Shown piece after piece: positions 25,629 to 33,190 of a stretch of 64,000 nucleotides of DNA. The DNA is from Chitinophaga pinensis (GTDB taxonomy: Bacteria; Bacteroidota; Bacteroidia; Chitinophagales; Chitinophagaceae). Made by a program: the position numbers and the translations under genes. The first letter of the stretch is position 1; every line of letters begins with the position of its first letter. The stretch is taken from assembly GCA_945862385.1 (NCBI GenBank), contig CAMAXV010000008.1, forward strand, positions 1 through 64,000, in the 5' to 3' direction. Below the pieces are notes generated by a model that was given only the letters and a program-made list of their open reading frames with translations, did no database searches and was not told where the DNA came from.

Positions 25629-27172
25629 ATCCTCATGGCCACCTTCTGCCCATCCATGGCGGCGCTTACAATACCGCCGGCATAGCCTGCGCCTTCGGCG
25701 CAGGGGAATAGATTTTCAATTTGTGGATGGCGGAGTGTTTCGGGGTCGCGAGGTATGCGCACTGGCGAAGAAGTGCGGCTTTCCGGCGCAATGAGTATGG
25801 CTTCTTCGGTGAGGTAGCCTTTCATTTTTTTCCCGAATTGCTTAAAAGCTTCCCGGAGTGTGGCACTTACAAATCCAGGTAAAACGTCTTGCAGGTTAAC
25901 CGAATTGACGCCACGCAGGTATGAATTGGGTGGTAGTGTTGAGGATGAGCGGTTCATGACAAAATCTGTCATGCGCTGCGCCGGTGCAACGAATTGTCCG
26001 CCGCCAGCTTCGTATGCTTTCCTTTCCACCGATTCCTGAAAATCGTGCAGCGCCAGGGGACTTTCAATTTTTTTCAGGTCTGTCAGCTCCACCTGAACCA
26101 CCATGCCGGAGTTGGCGAATGGATTGTTGCGTTTACTCGGACTCCATCCATTTACCACCAGGGCTTCCTGGCTGGTGGATGCTGTGGCAATGATGCCACC
26201 CGGACACATACAAAATGAGAAGGCTCCTCTTCCCCTCACCTGTTCTACCAACTGGTATGCGGCGGGAGGCAGGTTGGGGTCTCGTGAAGTGTTAAGCGGA
26301 CAGTGATACTGGATCGAGTCGATCAGTGTCTGTGGGTGTTCGATACGCACCCCCATGGCAAAGGGTTTGGCTTCTATCAGGATTTGTTTGCGGTGCAACA
26401 GTTCAAAAATATCTTTTGCAGAATGCCCTGTGGCGAGGATGATATCCTTTCCACTAAAACTATTGCCGTTGGCAGTGATGACGGCCTTGATGCAGTTATT
26501 TACAATGGTGAGGTCCGTTACCCTTTCATTAAAATGCACTTCTCCTCCCGCGGCAATTATTTGTTCCCGCATCGCCTGGATGATACCAGGTAATTTATTG
26601 GTGCCGATATGGGGGTGAGCGGTGTAAAGTATGGAAGGATCTGCGCCGAACTGAACAAAGAGCTGCAGGATTTTGTCGATGCTGCCTCGTTTGTTGCTAC
26701 GCGTATAGAGTTTACCATCACTGTAGGTGCCAGCACCCCCTTCTCCGAAACAATAGTTACTGTCGTCATCCAGTATGCCATCCCGGTTAAGCGCAGCCAG
26801 ATCCCGCCGCCTGTCGCGCACATTTTTACCCCTTTCCAGGATTACCGGTTTGATACCCCTTTCTATCAGTTCCAGGGCTGCGAATAGTCCAGCCGGACCA
26901 GCCCCGATGATGACAACCCTTTCGGCATCAGGTTTCAGGTTAGGGAAGTTTACCTGCGGATAGGAGAAGTCTGAGAAAGGTTCATCAATAAAGGCATTAA
27001 CCTTCAGGGTGAACAATACATTCCTTCTCCTCGCATCGATGGATTTTTTCAGTATCCTGAAGCCGGTTATAGCGGATGATTTTTTACCCAGGTGATTGGC
27101 AATAGCAGTCTTGATGCTGTATTCCTGTGATGCTTCAGCCGGGGTAAGCTGCAATTGGATCTCCTGCTGCAT
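25622..27172 (-). CDS. NAD(P)/FAD-dependent oxidoreductase
   Basis: The 516-residue protein starts with MQEIQLQLTPAEASQEYSIK at 27170-27172; an upstream frame to 27265 would overlap the DUF3127 gene. After an N-terminal domain of about 85 residues comes the FAD Rossmann motif VVIIGAGPAGLFAALELIERG, then the GGAGTYSDGKLYTR segment and a C-terminal motif ENLFPCAEGAGYAGGIVSAAMDG. This is the pattern of the 'FAD-dependent protein' or BaiN-like flavoprotein family with uncertain substrate. It follows the DUF3127 gene by 7 bp. Its last codons and stop lie inside a repeat array. Confidence 0.88.
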   Translation of the reverse strand: MQQEIQLQLTPAEASQEYSIKTAIANHLGKKSSAITGFRILKKSIDARRRNVLFTLKVNAFIDEPFSDFSYPQVNFPNLKPDAERVVIIGAGPAGLFAALELIERGIKPVILERGKNVRDRRRDLAALNRDGILDDDSNYCFGEGGAGTYSDGKLYTRSNKRGSIDKILQLFVQFGADPSILYTAHPHIGTNKLPGIIQAMREQIIAAGGEVHFNERVTDLTIVNNCIKAVITANGNSFSGKDIILATGHSAKDIFELLHRKQILIEAKPFAMGVRIEHPQTLIDSIQYHCPLNTSRDPNLPPAAYQLVEQVRGRGAFSFCMCPGGIIATASTSQEALVVNGWSPSKRNNPFANSGMVVQVELTDLKKIESPLALHDFQESVERKAYEAGGGQFVAPAQRMTDFVMNRSSSTLPPNSYLRGVNSVNLQDVLPGFVSATLREAFKQFGKKMKGYLTEEAILIAPESRTSSPVRIPRDPETLRHPQIENLFPCAEGAGYAGGIVSAAMDGQKVAMRIS

Positions 27173-27179
27173 GAAATAA

Positions 27180-27560
27180 TCAGAAAGGCAGGTCGTCTGC
27201 CGCACCTGATTGTCCCATTGGATCAGGTGAGAAAGCAGGAGGTGTTTCGATGCCACCGCCAGCACCCATGCTCACTTGTTCAATTCTCCAGGCGTCGAGG
27301 TTGGTGATGTAGTTAACCTGTCCGTTTTTCTCCCAACGGGATCCTTTGATATTAAAATGTACTTTTACAGTGTCTCCAACGTTGAAGCGATCGAGGATAC
27401 CTGTGCGATCCTGAACAGTCTGAAATTTTACAAAGTTGGTGATGGTCCTGCCATTGATATCTTCATTCGTTTCAACAACGAATTCCCTTGTTTTGAAGGT
27501 AGCGCTACGCTGGATGGTTTCAAATTTGGCAACAATTTTGCCTGTGAGATCAAATGCCAT
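27180..27560 (-). CDS. DUF3127 (OB-fold, SSB-like) protein
   Basis: The 126-residue protein starts MAFDLTGKIVAKFE at 27558-27560; an upstream ATG at 27590 is less likely because a TAACTTCG box lies between them. The N-terminal 90 residues match DUF3127, an OB-fold family (FVVETNEDINGRTITNFVKFQ; VHFNIKGSRWEKNGQVNYITNLDAWRI in two parts). A disordered Gly/Pro-rich tail ends in DDLPF, which closely mimics the acidic, Phe-terminated tip of single-stranded DNA-binding proteins. A role in DNA binding or protein recruitment is therefore plausible but inferred. Confidence 0.85.
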   Translation of the reverse strand: MAFDLTGKIVAKFETIQRSATFKTREFVVETNEDINGRTITNFVKFQTVQDRTGILDRFNVGDTVKVHFNIKGSRWEKNGQVNYITNLDAWRIEQVSMGAGGGIETPPAFSPDPMGQSGAADDLPF

Positions 27561-27625
27561 GATAAAAAACAATTTGGGCGAAGTTACCATAAAAAATGAC
27601 TAATTTCCGCAATCTACTATTCTAT

Positions 27626-28363
27626 ATGAGACGTTTCCTTTTATCGGCCCTTTTTCCGTTACTTCTAACTGCATGCAGCACAGGAAGCAGCTTGTCTGGC
27701 ATCACGTACAAGGGATATCCGGTTAATCCCACCCGTTCGGTTGATACCGCTTTGTTGCAGTTAGTCAGGCCTTACCGCGACAGTGTTGGCAAGACGATGG
27801 ATGAGGTGTTGGTTCAGAATCAGCAGCAGCTGTTAAAGGAACTGCCCGATAGTCCGCTTGGCAATTTCCTCGCAGATGCTTACCTCTGGGCCGCACGCAC
27901 CATGTTTGACGGGAAGGCTGATGTGGCATTTATGAACCACGGTGGCGTGAGGGTCAACCGGTTTGCGGCTGGTCCGGTTACACGCGGAATGGTTTTTGAG
28001 GTGATGCCCTTCGACAATCAGTTGGTGATTGTACCCGTGCAGGGAGCGGTCTTGCAGCAGTACATAGATCGACTCGCTGCAGAAGGCGGTGGCGGCGGGG
28101 TAGCCGGACTCAGTTACCGGATTCAAGACAAGAAGGCTGTGGATATAAGGATAGGGGATAAGCCGCTGAACCCTGCTGTAATATATAATATGGTTAATTC
28201 TGATTATGCGGTAGATGGTGGTGGCGGTTTCAGGGCATTCAAGGAATTGAAACAGAACAGGACCGGTTATTTGCAGCGCGATGCTATCATAGCGTATTGC
28301 CTGTGGCATCAACGGGAGGGACGGAAGATTACTACAGCAACCAATACAAGGATAAGCAAATGA
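27626..28363 (+). CDS. 5'-nucleotidase C-terminal-domain lipoprotein
   Basis: The 245-residue protein starts MRRFLLSALFPLLLTACSTG at 27626, an SPase II signal with lipobox LTAC. The rest matches the 5'-nucleotidase C-terminal domain (substrate-specificity domain of UshA): SPLGNFLADAYLWAAR, FMNHGGVRVNRFAAG, and the EVMPFDNQLVIVPVQGAVL and YNMVNSDYAVDGGGGF blocks. The catalytic metallophosphatase half is absent here and is encoded by the next gene, which overlaps this one by ATGA. The two should together form one periplasmic or surface nucleotidase. Confidence 0.9.
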   Translation: MRRFLLSALFPLLLTACSTGSSLSGITYKGYPVNPTRSVDTALLQLVRPYRDSVGKTMDEVLVQNQQQLLKELPDSPLGNFLADAYLWAARTMFDGKADVAFMNHGGVRVNRFAAGPVTRGMVFEVMPFDNQLVIVPVQGAVLQQYIDRLAAEGGGGGVAGLSYRIQDKKAVDIRIGDKPLNPAVIYNMVNSDYAVDGGGGFRAFKELKQNRTGYLQRDAIIAYCLWHQREGRKITTATNTRISK

Positions 28364-29283
28364 ACAGGAGAAATTTCATCGCATCAGGCAGCATGGCTGC
28401 AGGAAGTCTTTTGTGGCAACCCGCTGTTTTTGCAGCTGATATGACAAGCCGGCTCACCATCCTTCATACCAATGATGTACACAGCAGGCTTGATCCATTT
28501 CCTAAAGACGGCACAAGGAATGCCGGTATGGGCGGTGTGGCAGCCAGGGCGGCATTGATAAACAGCATACGGAAACAGGAGGAGCATGTACTCCTGCTGG
28601 ATGCCGGAGATATCTTTCAGGGAACACCTTATTTCAATGTTTTCAAGGGAGAGCCTGAGATGAAAGCCATGCGCATGATGGGATATGATGCTGGCATTAT
28701 GGGTAATCATGATTTTGATGCCGGACTGGAAAATTTCGCACTGCAATTGACCACACATGGCAGGTTTCCCATCGTGATGTGTAATTATGGTTTTGCAGGC
28801 ACACCCATGGAAAGTTTGTATGTTCCCTATAAGGTGTTTAAGAAAGGCGACATCCGAGTAGGCGTAACGGGAGTAGGTATTGAGCTTGAAGGATTGGTGC
28901 CTGAATTGTTATATGGTAAAACGGTTTATCAGGATCCCGTTGTGGCCGCTAACAATACTGCCGATTATCTCCGAAAGAAATTGAATTGCGATATGGTTAT
29001 CTGCATTTCGCATCTTGGGGATAAGTATGCTGACGATCAGGTAAGCGATGAAGTTTTTGCAAAAACATCAGAAAATATTGACTTGATTATAGGCGGACAC
29101 ACCCACCGTTTTTTTGAAAAACCACGTGAATACCGCAATGCATCAGGCAGGCAGGTTTGGGTTAATCAGGTGGGTTGGGGAGGCCTGCAATTAGGTAGAC
29201 TAGATTTTGAATTTTCCAAAAAAAATGAGCGTAAAATGATAAAAAATCAATCCATTTCAATAGTGGAAAATAATGTGGAATAA
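28360..29283 (+). CDS. 5'-nucleotidase metallophosphatase domain protein with Tat signal
   Basis: The 307-residue protein begins MNRRNFIASGSMAAGSLLW, a twin-arginine-type signal (NRRNFIASG). The calcineurin-like metallophosphatase domain follows with LTILHTNDVHSRL (metal-binding D and H), LLLDAGDIFQG, GIMGNHDFDAG (GNHD motif) and IGGHTHRFF (GGHTH motif). It lacks the UshA C-terminal domain, which the preceding gene supplies. The start overlaps the previous stop (ATGA), so translation is probably coupled. Confidence 0.92.
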   Translation: MNRRNFIASGSMAAGSLLWQPAVFAADMTSRLTILHTNDVHSRLDPFPKDGTRNAGMGGVAARAALINSIRKQEEHVLLLDAGDIFQGTPYFNVFKGEPEMKAMRMMGYDAGIMGNHDFDAGLENFALQLTTHGRFPIVMCNYGFAGTPMESLYVPYKVFKKGDIRVGVTGVGIELEGLVPELLYGKTVYQDPVVAANNTADYLRKKLNCDMVICISHLGDKYADDQVSDEVFAKTSENIDLIIGGHTHRFFEKPREYRNASGRQVWVNQVGWGGLQLGRLDFEFSKKNERKMIKNQSISIVENNVE

Positions 29284-29521
29284 AAAATTTTTTTTGTTGA
29301 AACATGATTCTATATTCGCCGTCTGCCCACTCATTGTGGATAAGATGTTGAGAGTTTGACTTTGAGTTGACAAATAACACCGACCCCGTAGAACCCTTTG
29401 AAAATCCGATACTTATAAAGAAGTCATACCAATTGTGATATCAAACAGTTGTCATGTTCTTTATGTGAAGGAAGGCTAACAAGAACCTGTAAATCAGGCA
29501 AGTAAAACTGTTTATTGAGCA
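29284..29521. other. Region upstream of dnaA with a perfect DnaA box
   Basis: This 238-bp region holds TGTGGATAA at 29335-29343, the exact reverse complement of the TTATCCACA DnaA box, next to an A+T-rich run (29281-29296). Only one perfect box is seen, so it may autoregulate dnaA or be part of an origin. No clear TAnnTTTG promoter is found. Confidence 0.45.
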
Positions 29522-30955
29522 ATGGAAAAACCGTTCGAGAAAATTTGGAGTAATTGTCTTGTAATCATCAAGGACATTGTGGAGTGGCAACACTTCAAAA
29601 CATGGTTTGAGCCTATCAGGCCTGTTGGGTTGAAAGACAATGTGCTTACTATCCAGGTACCCAGTCAGTTCTTCTACGAGTATATTGAAGAGCATTATAT
29701 CAACCTGCTTGCCAAGACGCTCAAGCGTGAATTGGGCAAGGATGCCAGACTTGAATACAGGATCATGGTAGACAGCGGCAATGGGAAGTCGAAGCCATTG
29801 ACGATGGATGTAAGTGGACAGACCTTCAAGAGTTATTCAAACAATGAAATGGATTTTCCGCTTGTGATCAATAATCATGTCAAGAATCCATTTGTGATAC
29901 CCGGGCTGAAGAAGATGCAGATTGATTCACAGCTCAACCCCATTTACACTTTTGATTCATTTGTGGAAGGAGATTGCAACAGGGTAGCCCGCAGGGCCGG
30001 TAAAACGGTTGCCGAGAAGCCCGGAGCCACCTCTTTCAATCCACTTGTTGTTTATGGCGGTGTTGGATTGGGCAAGACGCATCTGGCCCAGGCTATAGGC
30101 AATGAAGTGAAGCGTTTACATCCCAACAAGGTAGTATTGTATGTAAGTTCTGAGAAGTTCATTAATCAGTTTCAGGACCACAGCAGGAATAATGCGATCA
30201 ATGATTTCATTCATTTTTACCAGATGATTGATGTGTTGATACTGGACGATGTGCAGTTTTTCAACAGGGCGGAGAAAACACAGGATGCGTTCTTTGCGAT
30301 ATTCAACCATTTGCATCAATCAGGCAAGCAGCTCATCCTCAGTTCAGACAAGCCACCCAAAGACCTTGAAGGTTTACAGGAGCGTTTGCTCAGCAGGTTC
30401 AGGTGGGGGTTAAGTGCGGATTTGCAGGTACCTGATTACGAGACCCGGATAGAGATCCTGGAGAAGAAGATGAAGAATAACGGGCTGGATTTGCCGAAGG
30501 ATGTGGTGAAGTATATAGCTTATAATATACAGAACAATGTGCGGGAGTTGGAAGGTGCGTTGATATCGTTATTGGCACAGTCGTCTTTAAACAAGCGTGA
30601 GATAGATTTGGATTTGGCCAAGAAGGTGTTGCGGAATTTCATCAAGACTACATCTAAGGAGATTACGATCGATACCATACAGAAGATGGTTTGTGATTTC
30701 TTTGATTTGCCTTATGACAGGTTGTTGCAGAAGACCAGGAAGCGTGAGATTGTGCAGGCCCGTCAGATTACGATGTACCTGGCCAAGATATTCACTAAGA
30801 ATTCGTTGAAGACCATTGGTGAACATTTTGGAGGCAGGGATCATACTACGGTTATACATTCTTGTCAGACTGTTAAAGACCTGATGGATACCGACAATAT
30901 GTTCAGGGAGAGTGTGATGGAATTGCAGCAGAAGGTGCAGTTGGCGGCTATGTGA
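29522..30955 (+). CDS. dnaA: Chromosomal replication initiator protein DnaA
   Basis: DnaA binds origin boxes and melts oriC. The 477 residues contain the N-terminal interaction domain (about 1-90, IVEWQHFKTWFEPIRPVGL), a variable linker, the AAA+ core (about 140-335; Walker A VYGGVGLGKTHLAQA, Walker B VLILDDVQFF, sensor LLSRFRWGL) and the C-terminal helix-turn-helix domain with GGRDHTTVIHSC, the DnaA signature that reads the box. Full length. It is followed by two tRNA genes on the same strand. Confidence 0.97.
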   Translation: MEKPFEKIWSNCLVIIKDIVEWQHFKTWFEPIRPVGLKDNVLTIQVPSQFFYEYIEEHYINLLAKTLKRELGKDARLEYRIMVDSGNGKSKPLTMDVSGQTFKSYSNNEMDFPLVINNHVKNPFVIPGLKKMQIDSQLNPIYTFDSFVEGDCNRVARRAGKTVAEKPGATSFNPLVVYGGVGLGKTHLAQAIGNEVKRLHPNKVVLYVSSEKFINQFQDHSRNNAINDFIHFYQMIDVLILDDVQFFNRAEKTQDAFFAIFNHLHQSGKQLILSSDKPPKDLEGLQERLLSRFRWGLSADLQVPDYETRIEILEKKMKNNGLDLPKDVVKYIAYNIQNNVRELEGALISLLAQSSLNKREIDLDLAKKVLRNFIKTTSKEITIDTIQKMVCDFFDLPYDRLLQKTRKREIVQARQITMYLAKIFTKNSLKTIGEHFGGRDHTTVIHSCQTVKDLMDTDNMFRESVMELQQKVQLAAM

Positions 30956-31042
30956 TTATTTTACCACTTTTTTTCCTGAATACATTTTGGGGTTTGCAGC
31001 TTTTTATTTAATTTTGCAGTCCCTGAAAACAAGGTTTCAGAC

Positions 31043-31131
31043 GGTGAGGTGGATGAGTGGCTGAAATCAGTAGTTTGCTAAACTGCCGTACGGGTAACTC
31101 TGTACCGCGGGTTCGAATCCCGCCCTCACCG
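31043..31131 (+). tRNA. tRNA-Ser (anticodon GCT)
   Basis: An 89-nt class II tRNA. Acceptor stem GGTGAGG/CCTCACC, anticodon stem GTAGT/ACTGC with loop TTGCTAA (anticodon GCT, reading AGC and AGU), a variable arm and a T loop in GGGTTCGAATCCC. The discriminator base is G31131 and CCA is not encoded. Confidence 0.93.
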
Positions 31132-31144
31132 CAGTTAAATTTTT

Positions 31145-31218
31145 CGGGAAGTAGCGCAGGCCGGTAGCGCACCTGGTTTGGGACCAGGGGGTCGCAGGTT
31201 CGAATCCTGTCTTCCCGA
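31145..31218 (+). tRNA. tRNA-Pro (anticodon TGG), attachment site of the island
   Basis: A 74-nt tRNA with acceptor stem CGGGAAG/CTTCCCG, anticodon stem CCTGG/CCAGG with loop TTTGGGA (anticodon TGG) and T loop in CAGGTTCGAATCCTG. CCA is not encoded. Its last 51 nt plus one flanking base are repeated exactly at 39428-39479, so it acts as the left boundary of the genomic island while staying intact. Confidence 0.95.
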
Positions 31219-31219
31219 C
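31168..31219 (+). repeat. attL-like direct repeat: 3' part of tRNA-Pro
   Basis: These 52 bp are identical to 39428-39479. Similarity continues on both sides' downstream flanks through the terminator (to 31255 and 39516) with scattered differences. Site-specific integration into the 3' end of a tRNA gene leaves such a pair. Confidence 0.85.
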
Positions 31220-31220
31220 A

Positions 31221-31251
31221 AAGAGCATCAAGCAATTGGTGCTCTTTTTTT
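31221..31251 (+). terminator. Terminator after the tRNA-Pro gene
   Basis: AAGAGCATC pairs with GGTGCTCTT (one G-T pair) across a short loop and is followed by T residues. A diverged copy stands at 39482-39512 beside the tRNA-Pro fragment. Confidence 0.8.
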
Positions 31252-31397
31252 ATGCCTAAAATTTGTTGCTTTCCCGACGGGAGGCTTTGTCTTCCTTTGG
31301 TAGGTAAACTAGTGCTTAGTGCCTTTTCCTCCTGTTTTTTTCTCCCTTCATTTCGTGTTTCCCCCTTTTTTATAGCTGCAGGTCTTTTCATCTTTGA

Positions 31398-32303
31398 ATG
31401 ATGAAAAGAGACCTACTTAAACCCACTGCGGATGTTGTTTTCAAGCGGATTTTCGGACAGGAAAAAGAGATCACAATTGAGTTTATAAACTTGTTTGTCG
31501 AGCCACCGGAGCCAGTTGTAGACATTACTTACTTGAAACAGGAAATGCTGGCAGATAACCGGGATGGAAAAGTTTCTGTAGTGGATATCAGATGCACAGA
31601 TACCAATAACCAGCATTTTATTTTAGAGATGCAGGTTGTGCACCATGATGGTTTCTTGAACAGGCAATTGCTTTATGCCTGCAAGGCTTATGCCCTACAA
31701 TATATTTCTGGCGAAAAATACAAACCAAAGCATCCTGTATTTTTATTGACCATTGTTGATCATGAAATATTACCCGGTGTTGCCGACTGGAATCATGAAT
31801 TTTCATTTAACCATCAAACACATCCGGAAATTAAAGTAGAAGGACTTTCCCTGCGTTTTATAGAGTTGGCAAAAAGAAGAAAATTGGATAATTTTAATAT
31901 GGAAAACCCTACTGACCGTTGGTTGAAATTTTTAGCCGAACCTGAAAAACTCATCACCATGCAAAAATTTGATATTTCCGTTTATCCCAATTTACTCAAA
32001 GCAACCGAATTGCTGGACAGGTCAAATTTTACCATAGAACAGCAAATTGCTTACGACAGGCATTGGTTTGCCGTGGCAGATATTAACCAGGTCCGCATTG
32101 ATAGCTATGACCGGGGGCATGGAGATGGTCGTGAAGAAGGTAAAGTCGAAGGTCGTGAAGAAGGTCGTGAAGAAGGTTTTGACCTTACCTTGAATTTAAT
32201 TGATGAATTAGAAAAAGGTGTTCTGTCTAATGAAGAACTTGCAGAGAAATATTCAAAACCGCTGGCAGTAATTGAGAAATTAGCTGCAAAATTCAGGAGA
32301 TGA
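31398..32303 (+). CDS. Rpn family recombination-promoting nuclease / putative transposase
   Basis: The 301-residue protein belongs to the Rpn/PDDEXK_2 family of DNA nucleases. The start (DLLKPTADVVFKRIFGQ) and the nuclease core VVDIRCTDTNNQHFILEMQ (D...ExQ metal site), followed by RQLLYACKAYALQYISGE, are diagnostic. A middle helical region with TDRWLKFLAEPE comes next, then a charged Gly-Arg-Glu-Glu repeat (about 245-265) before a short C-terminal helix pair. Rpn proteins promote RecA-independent recombination and some act in phage defence; the role here is unproven. It is the first gene of the tRNA-Pro island, and a truncated relative follows. Confidence 0.9.
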   Translation: MMKRDLLKPTADVVFKRIFGQEKEITIEFINLFVEPPEPVVDITYLKQEMLADNRDGKVSVVDIRCTDTNNQHFILEMQVVHHDGFLNRQLLYACKAYALQYISGEKYKPKHPVFLLTIVDHEILPGVADWNHEFSFNHQTHPEIKVEGLSLRFIELAKRRKLDNFNMENPTDRWLKFLAEPEKLITMQKFDISVYPNLLKATELLDRSNFTIEQQIAYDRHWFAVADINQVRIDSYDRGHGDGREEGKVEGREEGREEGFDLTLNLIDELEKGVLSNEELAEKYSKPLAVIEKLAAKFRR

Positions 32304-32608
32304 GCTTGCCTGCCTTCGTAAGGAGAAATTAGTTGAGAGAATTAAGTTGAGAGCATTTATTTCTCAACCCTCAACTAAATTCTCTCAATCTGCCTTTCAC
32401 CCTTGTGCCCAGCCTAAGGCTGTCAAGATCGTGCCTTTTGCCTAATTTAGTTCCCAAGCTCCCCTCACCTGCCTACCGTCAGGCAGGCTCGTTCCGCTTC
32501 GCGAAACTCGGAGCCCCTTCCGCCACGGCGGACAGGCTCTGGCCATTCGCTTCACTCATGGCAGGAGGGGAATTTTAATGGTAATTGAACATGTAGTAAA
32601 AGTTAAAA
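32304..32608. other. Repeat-rich gene-free stretch between the two Rpn copies
   Basis: These 305 bp hold a minimal copy of the AGTTGAGAGA hairpin element (32333-32387), a diverged copy of the GTGCCCAGCCTA repeat (32404-32442) and a G+C-rich block with short inverted repeats (for instance CCTGCC and GGCAGG near 32470-32490). No open frame of note is seen. Confidence 0.6.
32333..32387 (+). repeat. Minimal copy of the AGTTGAGAGA hairpin element
   Basis: AGTTGAGAGAATTA plus AGTTGAGAG in forward orientation, about 8 bp of spacer, then TCTCAACCCTCAACT and AATTCTCTCAA in reverse orientation. It would fold into a hairpin with no gene in the loop. It lies just downstream of the intact Rpn gene. Confidence 0.75.
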
Positions 32609-33025
32609 TTGGGTAATTTTAACTTTGATGATCCGGTAGACAGGTGGTTGTCTTTTCTCACTGAACCTGAAAAAATACTATCTATGACCAAGTTTGATTT
32701 ATCTGTTTATCCCAACCTGCTCAAAGCTGCTGAACTTTTAGATGAGTCCAACTACAGTCAGGCACAGCTAGATGCCTATGACCGCCATTTAATGGCAGTA
32801 TACGACATCAATAGATCTCGCATTGAAAGTTTTGATAAGGGACATGAAGAAGGTCGGGAGGAAGGAGTTCAGCAAGGTAAGCTGGTTGGCCGTTTAGAGG
32901 GTTTGCATTTATCCAGAGCCATCATTAAGGAGTTGAAGCGAGGAGAACTTTCACATCAAGAAATAGCTGACAAATTTTTAGTTCCAGTTGATGAAGTGAA
33001 AATGATGGCTGAGGATTTAGGGTGA
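32609..33025 (+). pseudogene. Truncated second Rpn family gene (C-terminal half only)
   Basis: The frame codes 138 residues that align with residues from about 165 to the end of the intact Rpn protein at 31398: NFNFDDPVDRWLSFLTEPEK against NFNMENPTDRWLKFLAEPEK, and the same GHEEGREEG-type charged repeat. The nuclease core is missing and the frame opens with TTG, not ATG, straight after repetitive sequence. It is best read as a remnant of a duplicated copy. Confidence 0.8.
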
Positions 33026-33149
33026 TTTTCCAATTCCCGTTAAATAACGTGCACTAAGAAATCATATCCGGGAAATTGAATAGATGTGTTTTGGTAAAGC
33101 CTATGCTTGATGTAATTGCAACCTGTTTTGAATATGTTTCGGTATTGCA

Positions 33150-33188
33150 AAAAAAGAACCACACAATTTACTGTGTGGTTCTTTTTTT
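33150..33188. terminator. Bidirectional intrinsic terminator
   Basis: AAAAAGAACCACACA pairs with TGTGTGGTTCTTTTT around a 6-nt loop, with A and T runs on both sides. It can stop the Rpn remnant (plus) and the LamG lipoprotein operon (minus). Confidence 0.85.
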
Positions 33189-33190
33189 AT

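Noticed and set aside
31008-31391. 127-codon minus-strand frame across the two tRNA genes
   Set aside because: It is antisense to tRNA-Ser and tRNA-Pro; peptides such as RIRTCDPLVPNQVR are the classic product of mistranslated tRNA genes.
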